A stretch of DNA of 64,000 nucleotides from CBDCMJ01 sp965218875 (GTDB lineage Bacteria > Chloroflexota > Dehalococcoidia > Lucifugimonadales > UBA3495): assembly GCA_965218875.1 (NCBI GenBank), contig OZ244707.1:2480001-2544000 (forward strand), written 5' to 3'. The notes under the pieces were generated by a model. The model had not been told where the DNA came from. It searched no databases and worked only from the letters and a program-made list of their open reading frames with translations. Shown in pieces: positions 1 through 8,610 of the stretch. Numbering within the stretch: the first letter of the stretch is position 1; each line of letters begins with the position of its first letter. The position numbers and the translations under genes were made by a program.

Positions 1-2
1 CC

Positions 3-794
3 CACGACTGGCCCAGCCTGGCCCGGGAAGTCAGCGACCGGCACTTTGGAGTGGGCAGCGACGGCCTCATTCTCATGCTGGACTCCGAAGTGGCCGACCT
101 GAAGATGCGTATGTTCAACGCCGACGGGTCTGAGGGCGAGATGTGCGGCAACGGCATCCGATGCTTCGCCAAGTTCGCCATCGAAGGAGGCGCCGTAGCT
201 GCGTCCACGCCGTCCCTTGACGTGGAGACCCTGGCTGGGGTGCGCACCGTGGCGCCGGTGTATCGGGAGGGCCGCGTCAGCGGCGCTCGGGTATCCATGG
301 GGATGCCCGGCTTGAAACCCGCCGCCCTGCCGGTCATCCTGGGACCCGAGGCACAACATACCGAAGGTCCCGTGATCAACTACCCGCACCGCGTGAATGG
401 CGTCCCGTTGTCCTTGACCTTCGTGTCCATGGGCAACCCACACGCGGTGGCGTTCCTAGAGGAGCCGGTGGGCGAGTTCGACCTGCACCGCATCGGCCCC
501 CGGGTGGAACACGACCCCATGTTTCCCAACCGGGTCAACTTCGAGGTGGTGAACGCCAGCGGCGACGGCAGTCTGGCCGCCCGGGTGTGGGAGCGCGGCT
601 CCGGGGAGACCATGGCCTGCGGCACCGGGGCCTGCGCCATAGCGGTGGCGGCCTGCCTTCAGGGGTTGGCCCCGGGGCGGGTTGACATAAGCTTGCCGGG
701 GGGCACGTTGAGCGTCGACTGGGACGGCGAGGGCGAGGTATACCTGGAAGGCCCGGCGGAACACGTGTTCACCGGGGAGTGGCCGACCACGTGA
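3..794 (+). CDS. dapF: Diaminopimelate epimerase (5' end outside window)
   Basis: Interconverts LL- and meso-diaminopimelate, the last step before DAP enters peptidoglycan or lysine synthesis. The reading frame is open from base 3 with family-typical sequence before the first internal ATG at 51, so the true start lies upstream of the window. Both catalytic cysteines are present: MCGNGIR (Cys codon at 144) and ACGTGACA (Cys codon at 618). About 263 residues are visible, which is nearly full length. It stops in a 4-bp GTGA overlap with the next gene. With dapL downstream it indicates the diaminopimelate aminotransferase route to lysine. Confidence 0.96.
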   Translation, partial: HDWPSLAREVSDRHFGVGSDGLILMLDSEVADLKMRMFNADGSEGEMCGNGIRCFAKFAIEGGAVAASTPSLDVETLAGVRTVAPVYREGRVSGARVSMGMPGLKPAALPVILGPEAQHTEGPVINYPHRVNGVPLSLTFVSMGNPHAVAFLEEPVGEFDLHRIGPRVEHDPMFPNRVNFEVVNASGDGSLAARVWERGSGETMACGTGACAIAVAACLQGLAPGRVDISLPGGTLSVDWDGEGEVYLEGPAEHVFTGEWPTT

Positions 795-1363
795 GCACCC
801 AAGCCAAAAAGCTGACCTTCAAGGCGTGGCAGGCGCTACCCCAGTCAAAACAGCGTTATGAGATCGTAGATGAAAAACTGATAATGCCTCCGTCTCCAAC
901 GTCGGACCATCAATGGATCGCGGGACGGATATTCCTACATATCAGCATATTTGTGGATGAGAGAGGGTTGGGTGTGGTACTGGCCGCGCCCTTGGACATA
1001 GTCATCCGGCAAGAACCGCTGCGTGTTCGTCAACCGGATGTTCTCTATCTGAGTGCTGAGCGTACCGGCATCACAAGAAGAGCAGACCTCCAAGCACATC
1101 CGATTCTGGAAATACCGCCCGACCTGGTGGTTGAAGTGCTCTCACCCAGCAATACTCGCGGCGGCATCGCGGACAAACTGGAAGACTATCGGCGGTTTGG
1201 CGTGCGGGAGTGCTGGCTGGTCGACCCTGAGAATAACACCCTTGAAGTCCTGGGATTATCCCCAGCCGGCATCGCTCCGGAAGTGGTTTACGGTGTGGAA
1301 GACACCCTGCGCTCCGGGGTATTGGATGGGTTGGAGCTACCCCTCCGGCAAATATTTGAGTAG
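791..1363 (+). CDS. Uma2 family (DUF820) endonuclease-like protein
   Basis: A PD-(D/E)xK-fold protein of the Uma2 family, common in multiple copies in Chloroflexi and Cyanobacteria; its physiological role is unknown. The family's acidic and lysine positions are visible: RQPDVLYL, then DLVVEVLSPSN, then ADKLEDYRRFGV followed by ECWLVDP. The GTG at 791 is preferred because it overlaps the dapF stop as GTGA and has GGGGAG about 11 bases upstream; an in-frame GTG at 779 is the alternative. Base composition is visibly less GC-rich than dapF or dapL, consistent with later acquisition together with the following HicBA pair. Confidence 0.88.
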   Translation: MSTQAKKLTFKAWQALPQSKQRYEIVDEKLIMPPSPTSDHQWIAGRIFLHISIFVDERGLGVVLAAPLDIVIRQEPLRVRQPDVLYLSAERTGITRRADLQAHPILEIPPDLVVEVLSPSNTRGGIADKLEDYRRFGVRECWLVDPENNTLEVLGLSPAGIAPEVVYGVEDTLRSGVLDGLELPLRQIFE

Positions 1364-1468
1364 GCTGGCCCTTTTGACCAAGGCTAACGACATAACGTGT
1401 AGGGTTAGTCTCCATATGACGCCTTCCAACTAGCCTGCCACTTTTGCTGACGATCAAGAGGCCATAGG

Positions 1469-1732
1469 ATGAAGCTCTACAAGCTGCCGGTAGTCCTCTA
1501 CGAACCTTCGGAAGACACTAACGACATGTTCTTAGCGGAGGTCCCATTGCTGCCGGGCTGTCGAGCGTGGGGAGATACGGCCGCGCTGGCTTTGGAGTAT
1601 ATGCAAGGGGTGGCCGAAGCGTTTATTGAGTCATACCTCGAACATGGCGACCGGCTTCCTGCGGAAGTCGAAGCGTTGGCCTTGAATCCAGAGGGGGTGG
1701 TTGTCCATACGGAGATAATCGTTGGGGCATGA
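1469..1732 (+). CDS. hicB: HicB-family antitoxin
   Basis: A small (87 residue) HicB-like protein: an N-terminal partially degraded RNase-H-like fold (VVLYEP..DMFLAEVPLLPGCRAWGDT..ALEYMQGVAEAFIESYLEHG). This is the usual 'AEVPELPGC..GDT..EAL.N..EA' pattern of HicB antitoxins. It would bind and neutralise the HicA toxin encoded immediately downstream, and normally autoregulates the operon, although no separate DNA-binding tail is obvious here. The antitoxin-first order and 4-bp ATGA overlap with hicA indicate translational coupling. No membrane or signal segments are seen. Confidence 0.85.
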   Translation: MKLYKLPVVLYEPSEDTNDMFLAEVPLLPGCRAWGDTAALALEYMQGVAEAFIESYLEHGDRLPAEVEALALNPEGVVVHTEIIVGA

Positions 1733-1938
1733 ACTACCGTCAGGTTACTCGTAAGCTAAGGCAGTTGGGCTGCGAGTATGATCGCCAGAGTTCGGGGTCT
1801 CACGAGATCTGGATGAACGTCCGTACAAGAGCGAGAACCTCAATTCCTTATTGGGGCGCTAAAGATTTGAAACCCGGTACTGTTGCCGGAATAATCCGCG
1901 ACCTGGGAATATCCCGAAAGGACTTCGAGAGTGCCTGA
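1729..1938 (+). CDS. hicA: HicA-family mRNA interferase toxin
   Basis: A 69-residue HicA-type toxin with the dsRBD-like fold. It carries the conserved catalytic histidine in the SGSHEIW motif (His25) and the family-typical C-terminal segment KPGTVAGIIRDLGISRKDF. HicA toxins cleave mRNA and tmRNA when freed from HicB. The start codon overlaps the hicB stop (ATGA). The pair sits between dapF and dapL, so a chromosomal stabilisation or phage-response role is possible but not shown. Confidence 0.9.
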   Translation: MNYRQVTRKLRQLGCEYDRQSSGSHEIWMNVRTRARTSIPYWGAKDLKPGTVAGIIRDLGISRKDFESA

Positions 1939-1983
1939 GAACCGTATCACGGCCATATCCGGTAAAAGACAGGGACCACCGAG

Positions 1984-3162
1984 ATGAAACTCTCCGAGCG
2001 GCTGGGCAAGCTGGCCCCATACCCTTTCGTGGAGATATCCCGCATCATCGCGGAGAAACGGGCGGCCGGCGTGGACGTGGTGACCTTCGGCATCGGCGAC
2101 CCCGACATCCCCACGCCGCAGCCCATCATAGACCGGTTGATGTCGGCGTCGCAGCACCCGCCGAATCACCGCTACCCGGAGACCGACGGGTTGCCGGAGT
2201 TGAGAAGGGCCATCGCCCACTGGTACCGGCAGCGGTTCGACGTTACTTTGGACCCGGACAAGGAAGTGTTGCCGCTCATAGGCGCCAAGGAGGGTATCGG
2301 CCACGCCGCCTTCTGCTTCCTGGACCCGGGAGACGTTGCCCTGGTGCCCGACCCGGCATACCCGGTCTACGCCGTAGGGACCATGTTCGCCGGCGCCGAC
2401 AGCCACGTGATGCCCCTGCTGGAGCGAAACGGTTGGCTTCCCGACCTGGACGCCATCACCGCCAGCGTGGCGCAGGCGGCCAAGGTCATGTGGCTCAACT
2501 ACCCCAACAACCCCACTTCAGCAGTGGCCAGCCAGGAGGACTTCGTCTCGGCCATCGCGTTTTGCCGGGACCATGACATCGCCCTGCTGCATGACGCGGC
2601 CTACAGCGAGGTGGGCTACGACGGGTACCGGGCGTCTAGCTTTCTCCAGGTTGACGGCGCCGCGGAAATAGGCTTGGAGTTTCACTCTCTGTCCAAGACT
2701 TACAACATGACCGGATGGCGCATCGGCATGGCCGTGGGCCAGGCCGACATGATCCGGGCGCTGTTCCAGATCAAGGCCAACCTGGACTCGGGAATTCCGC
2801 AGGCGGTACAGGAAATGGCCATGGAGGCGCTCACCGGCCCTCAGGACTGCGTCGACGACAACGTCGAGATATACACCAAGCGCCGGGACCGGGTGGTCCA
2901 GGCTCTGAGCAAGCTGGGGTTGCGGGCGCCGACGCCCCGGGCCAGCCTATACATCTGGGCCGCCATACCTGAAGGCTATACGTCGGCGGAGTTCGCCGCC
3001 CGCCTGCTGGACGAGATCGACATAGTGGTCACTCCCGGTTCCAGCTACGGACGGCACGGAGAGGGTTATATCCGCCTATCCCTGACCACGCCCGACGAGC
3101 GGGTGGAGGAAGGGTGCCGGCGGCTGGAAAACTGGCAAGTTCCCCCGCCGAAGGGAGGCTAA
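1984..3162 (+). CDS. dapL: LL-diaminopimelate aminotransferase
   Basis: A fold-type I PLP aminotransferase of 392 residues. It has the N-terminal signature of the DapL/aspartate aminotransferase group (ERLGKLAPYPFVEISR), the FGIGDPDIPTPQPI substrate loop, and the PLP lysine Lys238 in SLSKTYNMTGWRIG. DapL converts tetrahydrodipicolinate directly to LL-DAP with glutamate, and its product is the substrate of DapF encoded just upstream, which supports this call over a generic aspartate or alanine aminotransferase. The last codons contain AAGGGAGG, which can serve as the ribosome binding site of hflX. Confidence 0.88.
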   Translation: MKLSERLGKLAPYPFVEISRIIAEKRAAGVDVVTFGIGDPDIPTPQPIIDRLMSASQHPPNHRYPETDGLPELRRAIAHWYRQRFDVTLDPDKEVLPLIGAKEGIGHAAFCFLDPGDVALVPDPAYPVYAVGTMFAGADSHVMPLLERNGWLPDLDAITASVAQAAKVMWLNYPNNPTSAVASQEDFVSAIAFCRDHDIALLHDAAYSEVGYDGYRASSFLQVDGAAEIGLEFHSLSKTYNMTGWRIGMAVGQADMIRALFQIKANLDSGIPQAVQEMAMEALTGPQDCVDDNVEIYTKRRDRVVQALSKLGLRAPTPRASLYIWAAIPEGYTSAEFAARLLDEIDIVVTPGSSYGRHGEGYIRLSLTTPDERVEEGCRRLENWQVPPPKGG

Positions 3163-3217
3163 GCTCATACCCAAGTCCGCCCATCCAACCGAGTCAGGCC
3201 CGGAGCGGGCTGTCCTG

Positions 3218-4330
3218 GTGGCGGTGGAGTACAAGCGCCGGGACCACCCCTGGGGCCTCGATGATACCTTGGACGAGTTGGACTACCTGGCCCGCACCGC
3301 CGGGGCCGAGGTGGTGGACCGGGTCAGCCAAAGGTCCGAGCGGCTGACCCACACCTACGTGGGCAAGGGCAAGTTGCGGGAAATCGTCGAGTCCGCAGCC
3401 CAGCACCAGGCCGACGTGGTGATCTTCGACGACGAGCTTACCCCCACTCAGCAGCGGAACCTGGAAAACTCCCTCAGCGCCAAGGTCATCGACCGCACCG
3501 CCCTCATTCTGGACGTGTTCGGCCGCCACGCCCGCACCTACGAAGGCCGGCTGCAAGTCGAACTGGCCCAACACCGGTACCTCCTTCCCCGGCTGGCCGG
3601 CCAGTGGTCCCACCTGGAAAGGCTGGGCGGCGGCATCGGCACGAGGGGGCCCGGCGAGACCCAGATAGAGACCGACCGCCGGCTGGTCCGCAACCGCATT
3701 CAGCGCATCGAGCGGGAGCTGGAAGGGGTGCGCCAACGCCGCACCCTCTACATGAGCCGCCGAAAGAAGTCCAGCGTTCCCACCGCCAGCCTCGTGGGGT
3801 ACACCAACGCCGGCAAGAGCACCCTTTTCAATGCCCTCAGCGACGCCCAGGTAGACGCCCAAGACCAACTTTTCTCCACCCTGGACCCGGTGACCAGGCG
3901 GGTCAGGCTGCCGTCCGGGACCGATTTGCTGCTGACCGACACCGTGGGGTTCATCCAAAAGCTGTCGCCGACGGTGGTGGCGGCCTTCCGCGCCACCCTG
4001 GAGGAGCTTTCCGAGTCGGACGTTCTGGTCCACGTGATTGACATAACACATCCCAAGGCGGCACAGCAGACCGAGGTAGTGGAGGCCGTTCTCGATGACC
4101 TGGGACTTGGCGCGCGGCCCAGGGTCCTGGCGGCTAACAAGACCGATTTGCTGTCCTCGGACGGCAACGGCAGGGCCCCCGCATCCTCTCGCTCCCTTGA
4201 CGCGGCGGCCACCGTGTTCGTCTCGGCGGCCAGGGGCTGGAACTTGGATCAGCTCTTGCAGAAGATCGAGTACAAGCTGATGAGCATAGACAGACCCCTG
4301 ACGGTGGCGACTTCCGCCAACGGCAGTTGA
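3218..4330 (+). CDS. hflX: GTPase HflX
   Basis: Ribosome-associated GTPase that splits or rescues stalled 70S ribosomes. The HflX N-domain is followed by the glycine-rich linker (RLGGGIGTRGPGETQIETDRR) and the G domain: G1 GYTNAGKST, G3 DTVGFIQKLP-like (DTVGFIQKLS), G4 NKTD. The coordinate given is the first standard start (GTG). Family-like sequence (PERAVLVAVE) begins upstream of it in frame, and a strong AAGGGAGG at 3151-3158 lies 8 bases before an in-frame ATA at 3167, so the real start may be at 3167. The intergenic gap from dapL would then be 4 bases. Confidence 0.95.
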   Translation: MAVEYKRRDHPWGLDDTLDELDYLARTAGAEVVDRVSQRSERLTHTYVGKGKLREIVESAAQHQADVVIFDDELTPTQQRNLENSLSAKVIDRTALILDVFGRHARTYEGRLQVELAQHRYLLPRLAGQWSHLERLGGGIGTRGPGETQIETDRRLVRNRIQRIERELEGVRQRRTLYMSRRKKSSVPTASLVGYTNAGKSTLFNALSDAQVDAQDQLFSTLDPVTRRVRLPSGTDLLLTDTVGFIQKLSPTVVAAFRATLEELSESDVLVHVIDITHPKAAQQTEVVEAVLDDLGLGARPRVLAANKTDLLSSDGNGRAPASSRSLDAAATVFVSAARGWNLDQLLQKIEYKLMSIDRPLTVATSANGS

Positions 4331-4459
4331 CCGTCGCGCCGTATCCCGGCGTGCGCCAAGCCTGCCCCGCGGCGTCGCGACTGGGTGCAGACGCCCCGGA
4401 GGAAACAGAGGAAACTCTTCAAAAAGATACTCAGCCAGTCCCCCAGTGGAGGCACAGCC

Positions 4460-4663
4460 ATGAGCAGTAACGAACAACCGGGGGTCTCCCTGGAGCAGTT
4501 GCAAATGATGGCGGAGGCGGCCGGTTTGGGCATGAGCCGGGAGGAGGTAGAGGAGCTGAAGCCCCTCTACGATTTATACGTCCCCTACCTCCGGCAGCTT
4601 CGTTCCGTCGACCTTGGCGCCGAAGAGATATCCCTGTCGTTTCATCCGGATTGGGCGGCCTGA
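4460..4663 (+). CDS. Small GatC/AtzG-like amidase partner protein
   Basis: A 67-residue acidic helical protein lying about 130 bases ahead of an amidase-signature enzyme. The ATG at 4460 has GGAGG 7 bases upstream; an in-frame start at 4385 would add an unconvincing basic leader. The pattern (MAEAAGLGMSREEVEELKPLYDLYVPYLRQLRSVDL..EEISLSFHP) resembles the GatC/AtzG class of small subunits that wrap around and stabilise an amidase such as GatA or AtzE. This is inferred from size, helical pattern and position rather than from strong motifs. It is likely cotranscribed with the amidase. Confidence 0.7.
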   Translation: MSSNEQPGVSLEQLQMMAEAAGLGMSREEVEELKPLYDLYVPYLRQLRSVDLGAEEISLSFHPDWAA

Positions 4664-4796
4664 CTCCGCGCGGGCGCTGAGAGCGGTCCCATTACTTTAA
4701 GCTCAAACTGAACTTCAAAACGGGGCTCGATACTCTGGGACGCCTCCCACTCCCGGTCCATCGTCCCCGGGCATGCCGGTTGCAAAGGAGCGAAAG

Positions 4797-6203
4797 TTGG
4801 CCGATACCGATAACAAGCTGTACTTCTTGTCCATTCGAGAGGCGAGCGACCTGCTCCGCAGCGGGCAACTGTCTCCCGTGGAGTTGGTCCGGGCCTGTTT
4901 GGACCGCATTGAGGCCACCGAAGACCGGCTTCACTCCTTCATAACCGTTCTGAAGGACGAAGCCCTGGCCCAAGCCCGCAGGGCCGAGGCGGAGATACTC
5001 CGGGGCGGCCACAAGGGACCTCTCCACGGCATCCCCATTGCCCTGAAAGACCTCTACGACACCGCCGGCGTGCGCACCACCTCGGGTTCCAGGGTGGACT
5101 TCGACCGGGTGCCCCAGGAGGACGCCACCACCACCGCCAGGTTGAAGGAGGCCGGCGCCGTGCTGCTGGGCAAGCTGGCAATGCACGAGTTCGCGCTGGG
5201 AGGCCCCGATTGGACCACCCCCTTCGAGCCGGCCCGGAACCCTTGGAACCTGGACCACGTTACCGGGGGGTCTTCCAGCGGTTCGGGGTCGGCGGTGGCG
5301 TCGGGACAGGTGATGGGCGCCCTGGGTTCTTGCACCGGCGGGTCCATCCGGGGCCCGGCCCACTACTGCGGCATCGTGGGGCTGAAACCCACCTACGGCC
5401 GCGTAAGCCGGGCCGGGGTGGTGACCCTCAGCTGGTCTCAGGACCACTGTGGCCCCATGACCTGGACGGTGGACGACACGGCGTACATGCTGCAGGCCCT
5501 GGCGGGACACGACCCGAAGGACCCTACCACCAGCGCCGCGCCGGTGCCCGACTACTCGCTCTCCCTGCGGGAGGACGTCAAGGGCCTCACCATTGGGGTG
5601 CCCCGTCACTTCTTCTTCGATCCCAATCCCGACGTCAGCCCGGAGGTGGTTTCCACAGTGGAAAAGGCCCTGGCCGTGCTGGAAGGGCTGGGGGCCCGCC
5701 TGGAAGAAGTCAGTATTCCCAGCCTGGAATACGTCCGGGCGGCCAACTCGGTGATTATGCTCAGCGAGGCCTACGCGTTCCATGAAAAGAACCTCAAGGC
5801 CCGGCCCCAGGACTTTGGCGAAATGGTAAGGGGCAGGTTCCGGATCGGCGGGTTATTCAGCGCCGGGGACTACGTTCAAGCCCAGCGCTGCCGGCGCTGG
5901 ATCAAGCGGGAATTTGCCGAGGTGCTCAGCCGGGTAGACCTGCTCGCCACCCCCACCATGACCCAGCCCGCGGCGGCCTTCCAGGGGTACGACCCCACCA
6001 GCACTATCCGCGGGCCCAGCTTTACCGCGCCGTTCAACGTAACCGGTCTGCCGGCAATATCCGTGCCCTGCGGATTTACCGCGGGCGGCCTGCCGGTGGG
6101 CCTGCAGATCGCGGGCAAGCCCTTTGACGAGCCAACGGTGCTGCGGGCGGCTTACACTTACCAGCAGCACTGCCGGTGGTTCGAGCAGCGCCCGCCACTG
6201 TAA
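4797..6203 (+). CDS. Amidase-signature family amidohydrolase
   Basis: Hydrolyses a C-N amide bond of an unknown substrate; it is GatA-like in sequence. The Ser-cisSer-Lys triad regions are present: catalytic Lys in IALKDLYDTAGV, the glycine/serine-rich GGSSSGSGSAVASG, and the nucleophile region TGGSIRGPAHYCGIVGLKPTYGRVSR. The usual aspartate of GTDTGGS is a cysteine here (GSCTGGS). A TTG start at 4797 is chosen because AAGGAG lies 6 bases upstream (4785-4790); an ATG at 4773 would add 8 residues but lies ahead of that site. A true GatCAB role is unlikely because gatB is not adjacent; a small-molecule amidase paired with the preceding small protein is more likely. Confidence 0.9.
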   Translation: MADTDNKLYFLSIREASDLLRSGQLSPVELVRACLDRIEATEDRLHSFITVLKDEALAQARRAEAEILRGGHKGPLHGIPIALKDLYDTAGVRTTSGSRVDFDRVPQEDATTTARLKEAGAVLLGKLAMHEFALGGPDWTTPFEPARNPWNLDHVTGGSSSGSGSAVASGQVMGALGSCTGGSIRGPAHYCGIVGLKPTYGRVSRAGVVTLSWSQDHCGPMTWTVDDTAYMLQALAGHDPKDPTTSAAPVPDYSLSLREDVKGLTIGVPRHFFFDPNPDVSPEVVSTVEKALAVLEGLGARLEEVSIPSLEYVRAANSVIMLSEAYAFHEKNLKARPQDFGEMVRGRFRIGGLFSAGDYVQAQRCRRWIKREFAEVLSRVDLLATPTMTQPAAAFQGYDPTSTIRGPSFTAPFNVTGLPAISVPCGFTAGGLPVGLQIAGKPFDEPTVLRAAYTYQQHCRWFEQRPPL

Positions 6204-6439
6204 CCGGTCCGCCCGGAACAATAAATAAATACGCGTTGGTTCGCACAAGATACGTTATGTTGTCTGGAAGCCCGGCCCGCCTTTACATAACCTGCACCGG
6301 CCCACTTTTCCGGGCCGGGAAGGTCTTTGAGGCCGGCGGCGTATCCCCATCGCTGGGGGTAGCCGCGGCCGGCGGTGGTGGCGGCGGACGGCGACTCAAC
6401 TCCCTGGCCGACTCTCGACCCAGGAGGTAAGCGGGAAAA

Positions 6440-7189
6440 ATGCGAGTGGCAGGTAAAGTGGCCCTGGTAAGCGGCGGAGCCCGGGGTATCGGCGGCGCCA
6501 CGGCTCGGCTCCTAGCCCGGGAGGGGGCCGCCGTGGTCATCGGCGACGTGTTGGAGCGGGAAGGCCGGGAGGTGGAGGCCGAGATAAACGAGAGCGGCGG
6601 GAGGGCTTCCTTCGTCACCCTGGACGTAACCCAAGAAGACTCCTGGCGGGGCGCGGTCCAAGCCGCGGTCGACGCCTACGGGAAGCTGGACGTGGTGGTA
6701 AACAACGCCGGGATCACCGGGCGTACCGGCGTGGAAGAGACCTCCGGCGAGCTATGGGACCGGGTGATGGACATCAACGCCAAGGGGGTATTCCTGGGGA
6801 CCAAGGCGGCCATTCCCCAGCTTCGCCAGGCCGGCGGCGGCTCGATAATCAACATCTCCTCCATTTACGGCCTGGTGGGCAGCAACGGCGCGGCCCCGTA
6901 CCACGCTTCCAAAGGGGCGGTAAGGCTATTCACCAAGTCCGCTGCGGTCCAGTACGCGGCCGAGGGTATCAGGGTCAACTCGGTACATCCGGGCTTCGTG
7001 GACAGCCCCATGACCGAAGCGCACCACGCCATACCGGAAGTTTGGCAGGACCGTGTGGGGAAAATTCCCTTGGGGAGGATGGGCACCCCGGAAGACGTGG
7101 CCTCCGGGGTACTCTTCCTGGCGTCTGACGAGTCTTCTTTCGTAACCGGCAGCGAGCTGGTCATCGACGGCGGCACCACCGCCGCCTGA
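6440..7189 (+). CDS. SDR family NAD(P)-dependent oxidoreductase
   Basis: Classical short-chain dehydrogenase, 249 residues. It has the cofactor motif SGGARGIGG near residue 11, NNAG, the serine of NISSIYG, and the catalytic Tyr154/Lys158 of YHASK. The C-terminal TGSELVIDGGTTAA is typical of FabG, glucose-dehydrogenase and 3-alpha-HSD type SDRs. The substrate cannot be assigned. GGAGG lies 12 bases before the ATG. It is convergent with the SMP-30-like gene on the other strand. Confidence 0.93.
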   Translation: MRVAGKVALVSGGARGIGGATARLLAREGAAVVIGDVLEREGREVEAEINESGGRASFVTLDVTQEDSWRGAVQAAVDAYGKLDVVVNNAGITGRTGVEETSGELWDRVMDINAKGVFLGTKAAIPQLRQAGGGSIINISSIYGLVGSNGAAPYHASKGAVRLFTKSAAVQYAAEGIRVNSVHPGFVDSPMTEAHHAIPEVWQDRVGKIPLGRMGTPEDVASGVLFLASDESSFVTGSELVIDGGTTAA

Positions 7190-7276
7190 GGTGCGGGAGG
7201 GTCGCTTGGCGTAGCCGGGCGCGGGCTGCGGCCAAGCTTATGTCAACCCTCAGCTCCGGAAACCGGCTACTCGCGC

Positions 7277-8182
7277 CTACCTCTGGTGATATAGCGGGTG
7301 GCCGTGGACCTGGGTGCGCACCCGGCTGAAGTGGTCTCCCTCCAGGTTGGCGAAGTACAGCTCCTGGAGCCCCGGGCCGCCAAAAGCGCAGTTGGTCGGC
7401 GAGGCCAGGGAGGCGCCGTCGGCGTCGTCGATCATCATCGACCACTCCCCGTTGGGTTTCACGGCGATGATCTTGTTGGCCGGGGTCAGACCCCCTTCGA
7501 CGGCGTAGCCGGGGAGCGTAATGTACATGTTGCCGTCAACGTCAAACGCCATGCCGTCGGGCAGCGCCGGGAAGCCTTCGGAGTATACCTCCGGCTCGCC
7601 GAAGGAGCCGTCGCCCCGGATGGCGATGCGGACGCAGTCGTTGGTGGAGCTTTGCAGCACGTAAACGGCCTCTTCCTTGGGGTCCAAGGCCACCCCGTTG
7701 GCGGCGTAGAGGCCCTTGGCCACCACGTCGCCCCGGCCGTCAGGCCGGATGCGGACCAGGGCGCCGTTGGGTTCCGGGTTGGAGAGTTCCGGCAGCACCG
7801 TACTGAGGTCGCGGGTGCTGGTGTTGGACACGTAGAGATTGCCCTCGGCGTCGTAGCAGGCAAAGTTGGGCAGGACCAGCTTTACGTCGCCCACGTGGTC
7901 GGCTATGAAGGACACCTGGCCGCCCTGGGTCATTCGGAACACGGCCTGCTTTCCCAGGTCGCAGTAGATGATGTCCCCGTTGCGGTCCATGGTGATGCCG
8001 TTGGGGATAGAACCCTCAGGCAGAGTGGCGATTTCACTCACCTGGCCGCCGGGGCTGACTTTGTACATGACGGCGTTGCGGCCGCCGCCGTAGACGAACC
8101 CGTCGTTGTCGACGACCACACCCTCGGCTTGCATTACACCGTTCCCAAAGTTCTCAACCTGGCTGGAAGCAATAGATGTCAT
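7277..8182 (-). CDS. SMP-30/gluconolactonase-like beta-propeller protein
   Basis: A six-bladed beta-propeller of the SMP-30/gluconolactonase/LRE family, which are metal-dependent lactonases or esterases. Typical elements are EGVVVDNDGFVYGGG, NGITMDRNGDIIYCD, YAANGVALDPKEEAVYV and PDGMAFDVDGNMYIT; the N and D of these blades are the usual metal-ligand positions. The ATG at 8182 is preferred (GGGGGG shortly upstream) over an in-frame extension to 8251. No signal peptide is seen, so it is probably cytoplasmic. It could open a sugar or aromatic lactone, but the substrate is unknown. Confidence 0.85.
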   Translation of the reverse strand: MTSIASSQVENFGNGVMQAEGVVVDNDGFVYGGGRNAVMYKVSPGGQVSEIATLPEGSIPNGITMDRNGDIIYCDLGKQAVFRMTQGGQVSFIADHVGDVKLVLPNFACYDAEGNLYVSNTSTRDLSTVLPELSNPEPNGALVRIRPDGRGDVVAKGLYAANGVALDPKEEAVYVLQSSTNDCVRIAIRGDGSFGEPEVYSEGFPALPDGMAFDVDGNMYITLPGYAVEGGLTPANKIIAVKPNGEWSMMIDDADGASLASPTNCAFGGPGLQELYFANLEGDHFSRVRTQVHGHPLYHQR

Positions 8183-8444
8183 ACGCCCCCCATTGACTGT
8201 TGTGTGTCGCCGTAGCAGAAGGAATGTACTCGCGCCGGTACCTTTTGTCAATTTGAAACCCGCTCCGCCGGGCCCGATCGGAGGCTGCCGCGAGGGTGTT
8301 CGCCAACTGGCGTCCGCTCGGCTCGCGTCGTCCCGGCCCCTCGATGCCGGCGTTGGCGCACCTTATGTCAACACGACTCCACCTGTGTGACCGAGTATAT
8401 GTTCAGAATGGGTGAGGGAGCGGAATGGAGGGGCGGAGGCGGGC
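8183..8444. other. Intergenic spacer before the tRNA cluster
   Basis: About 260 bases without a credible gene between the divergent SMP-30-like gene and the tRNA promoter. Only the upstream region of the SMP-30-like gene is expected here. No repeat or hairpin was recognised. Confidence 0.4.
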
Positions 8445-8472
8445 TTGCACCCCCAATGGCTGCTGATATAAT
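8445..8472 (+). promoter_or_regulatory. Sigma-70-type promoter of the tRNA cluster
   Basis: TTGCAC (8445-8450), a 16-base spacer and a perfect TATAAT (8467-8472), placing transcription start about 18 bases before the first tRNA. It probably drives the Val-Leu-Arg tRNA transcript. Confidence 0.6.
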
Positions 8473-8496
8473 TGAACCCGGCCCGATGACCGGCGA

Positions 8497-8572
8497 GGGC
8501 GGTTAGCTCAGCGGTTAGAGCGCCTCGTTCACACCGAGGAGGCCGGAGGTTCAAATCCTCCATCGCCCACCA
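8497..8572 (+). tRNA. tRNA-Val (CAC)
   Basis: Complete cloverleaf with a 7-bp acceptor stem GGGCGGT/ATCGCCC, anticodon stem CCTCG/CGAGG with loop TTCACAC giving anticodon CAC, and T-arm GGAGG TTCAAAT CCTCC. The 3' CCA is encoded. Confidence 0.97.
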
Positions 8573-8610
8573 TCAGCCCGTCCTGTAGGTCCAACCGGGT
8601 CCAATTACCA

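Noticed and set aside
3194..4504. Long minus-strand frame opposite hflX
   Set aside because: Mirrors the third-position GC bias of hflX; the protein is low-complexity with no family motifs.
4797..6203. Assignment as GatA of the tRNA amidotransferase
   Set aside because: No gatB adjacent, unusual GSCTGGS motif, and the neighbouring small protein only loosely resembles GatC.
7298..8215. 305-codon plus-strand frame opposite the SMP-30-like gene
   Set aside because: Shadow frame; the minus-strand product has clear beta-propeller motifs.
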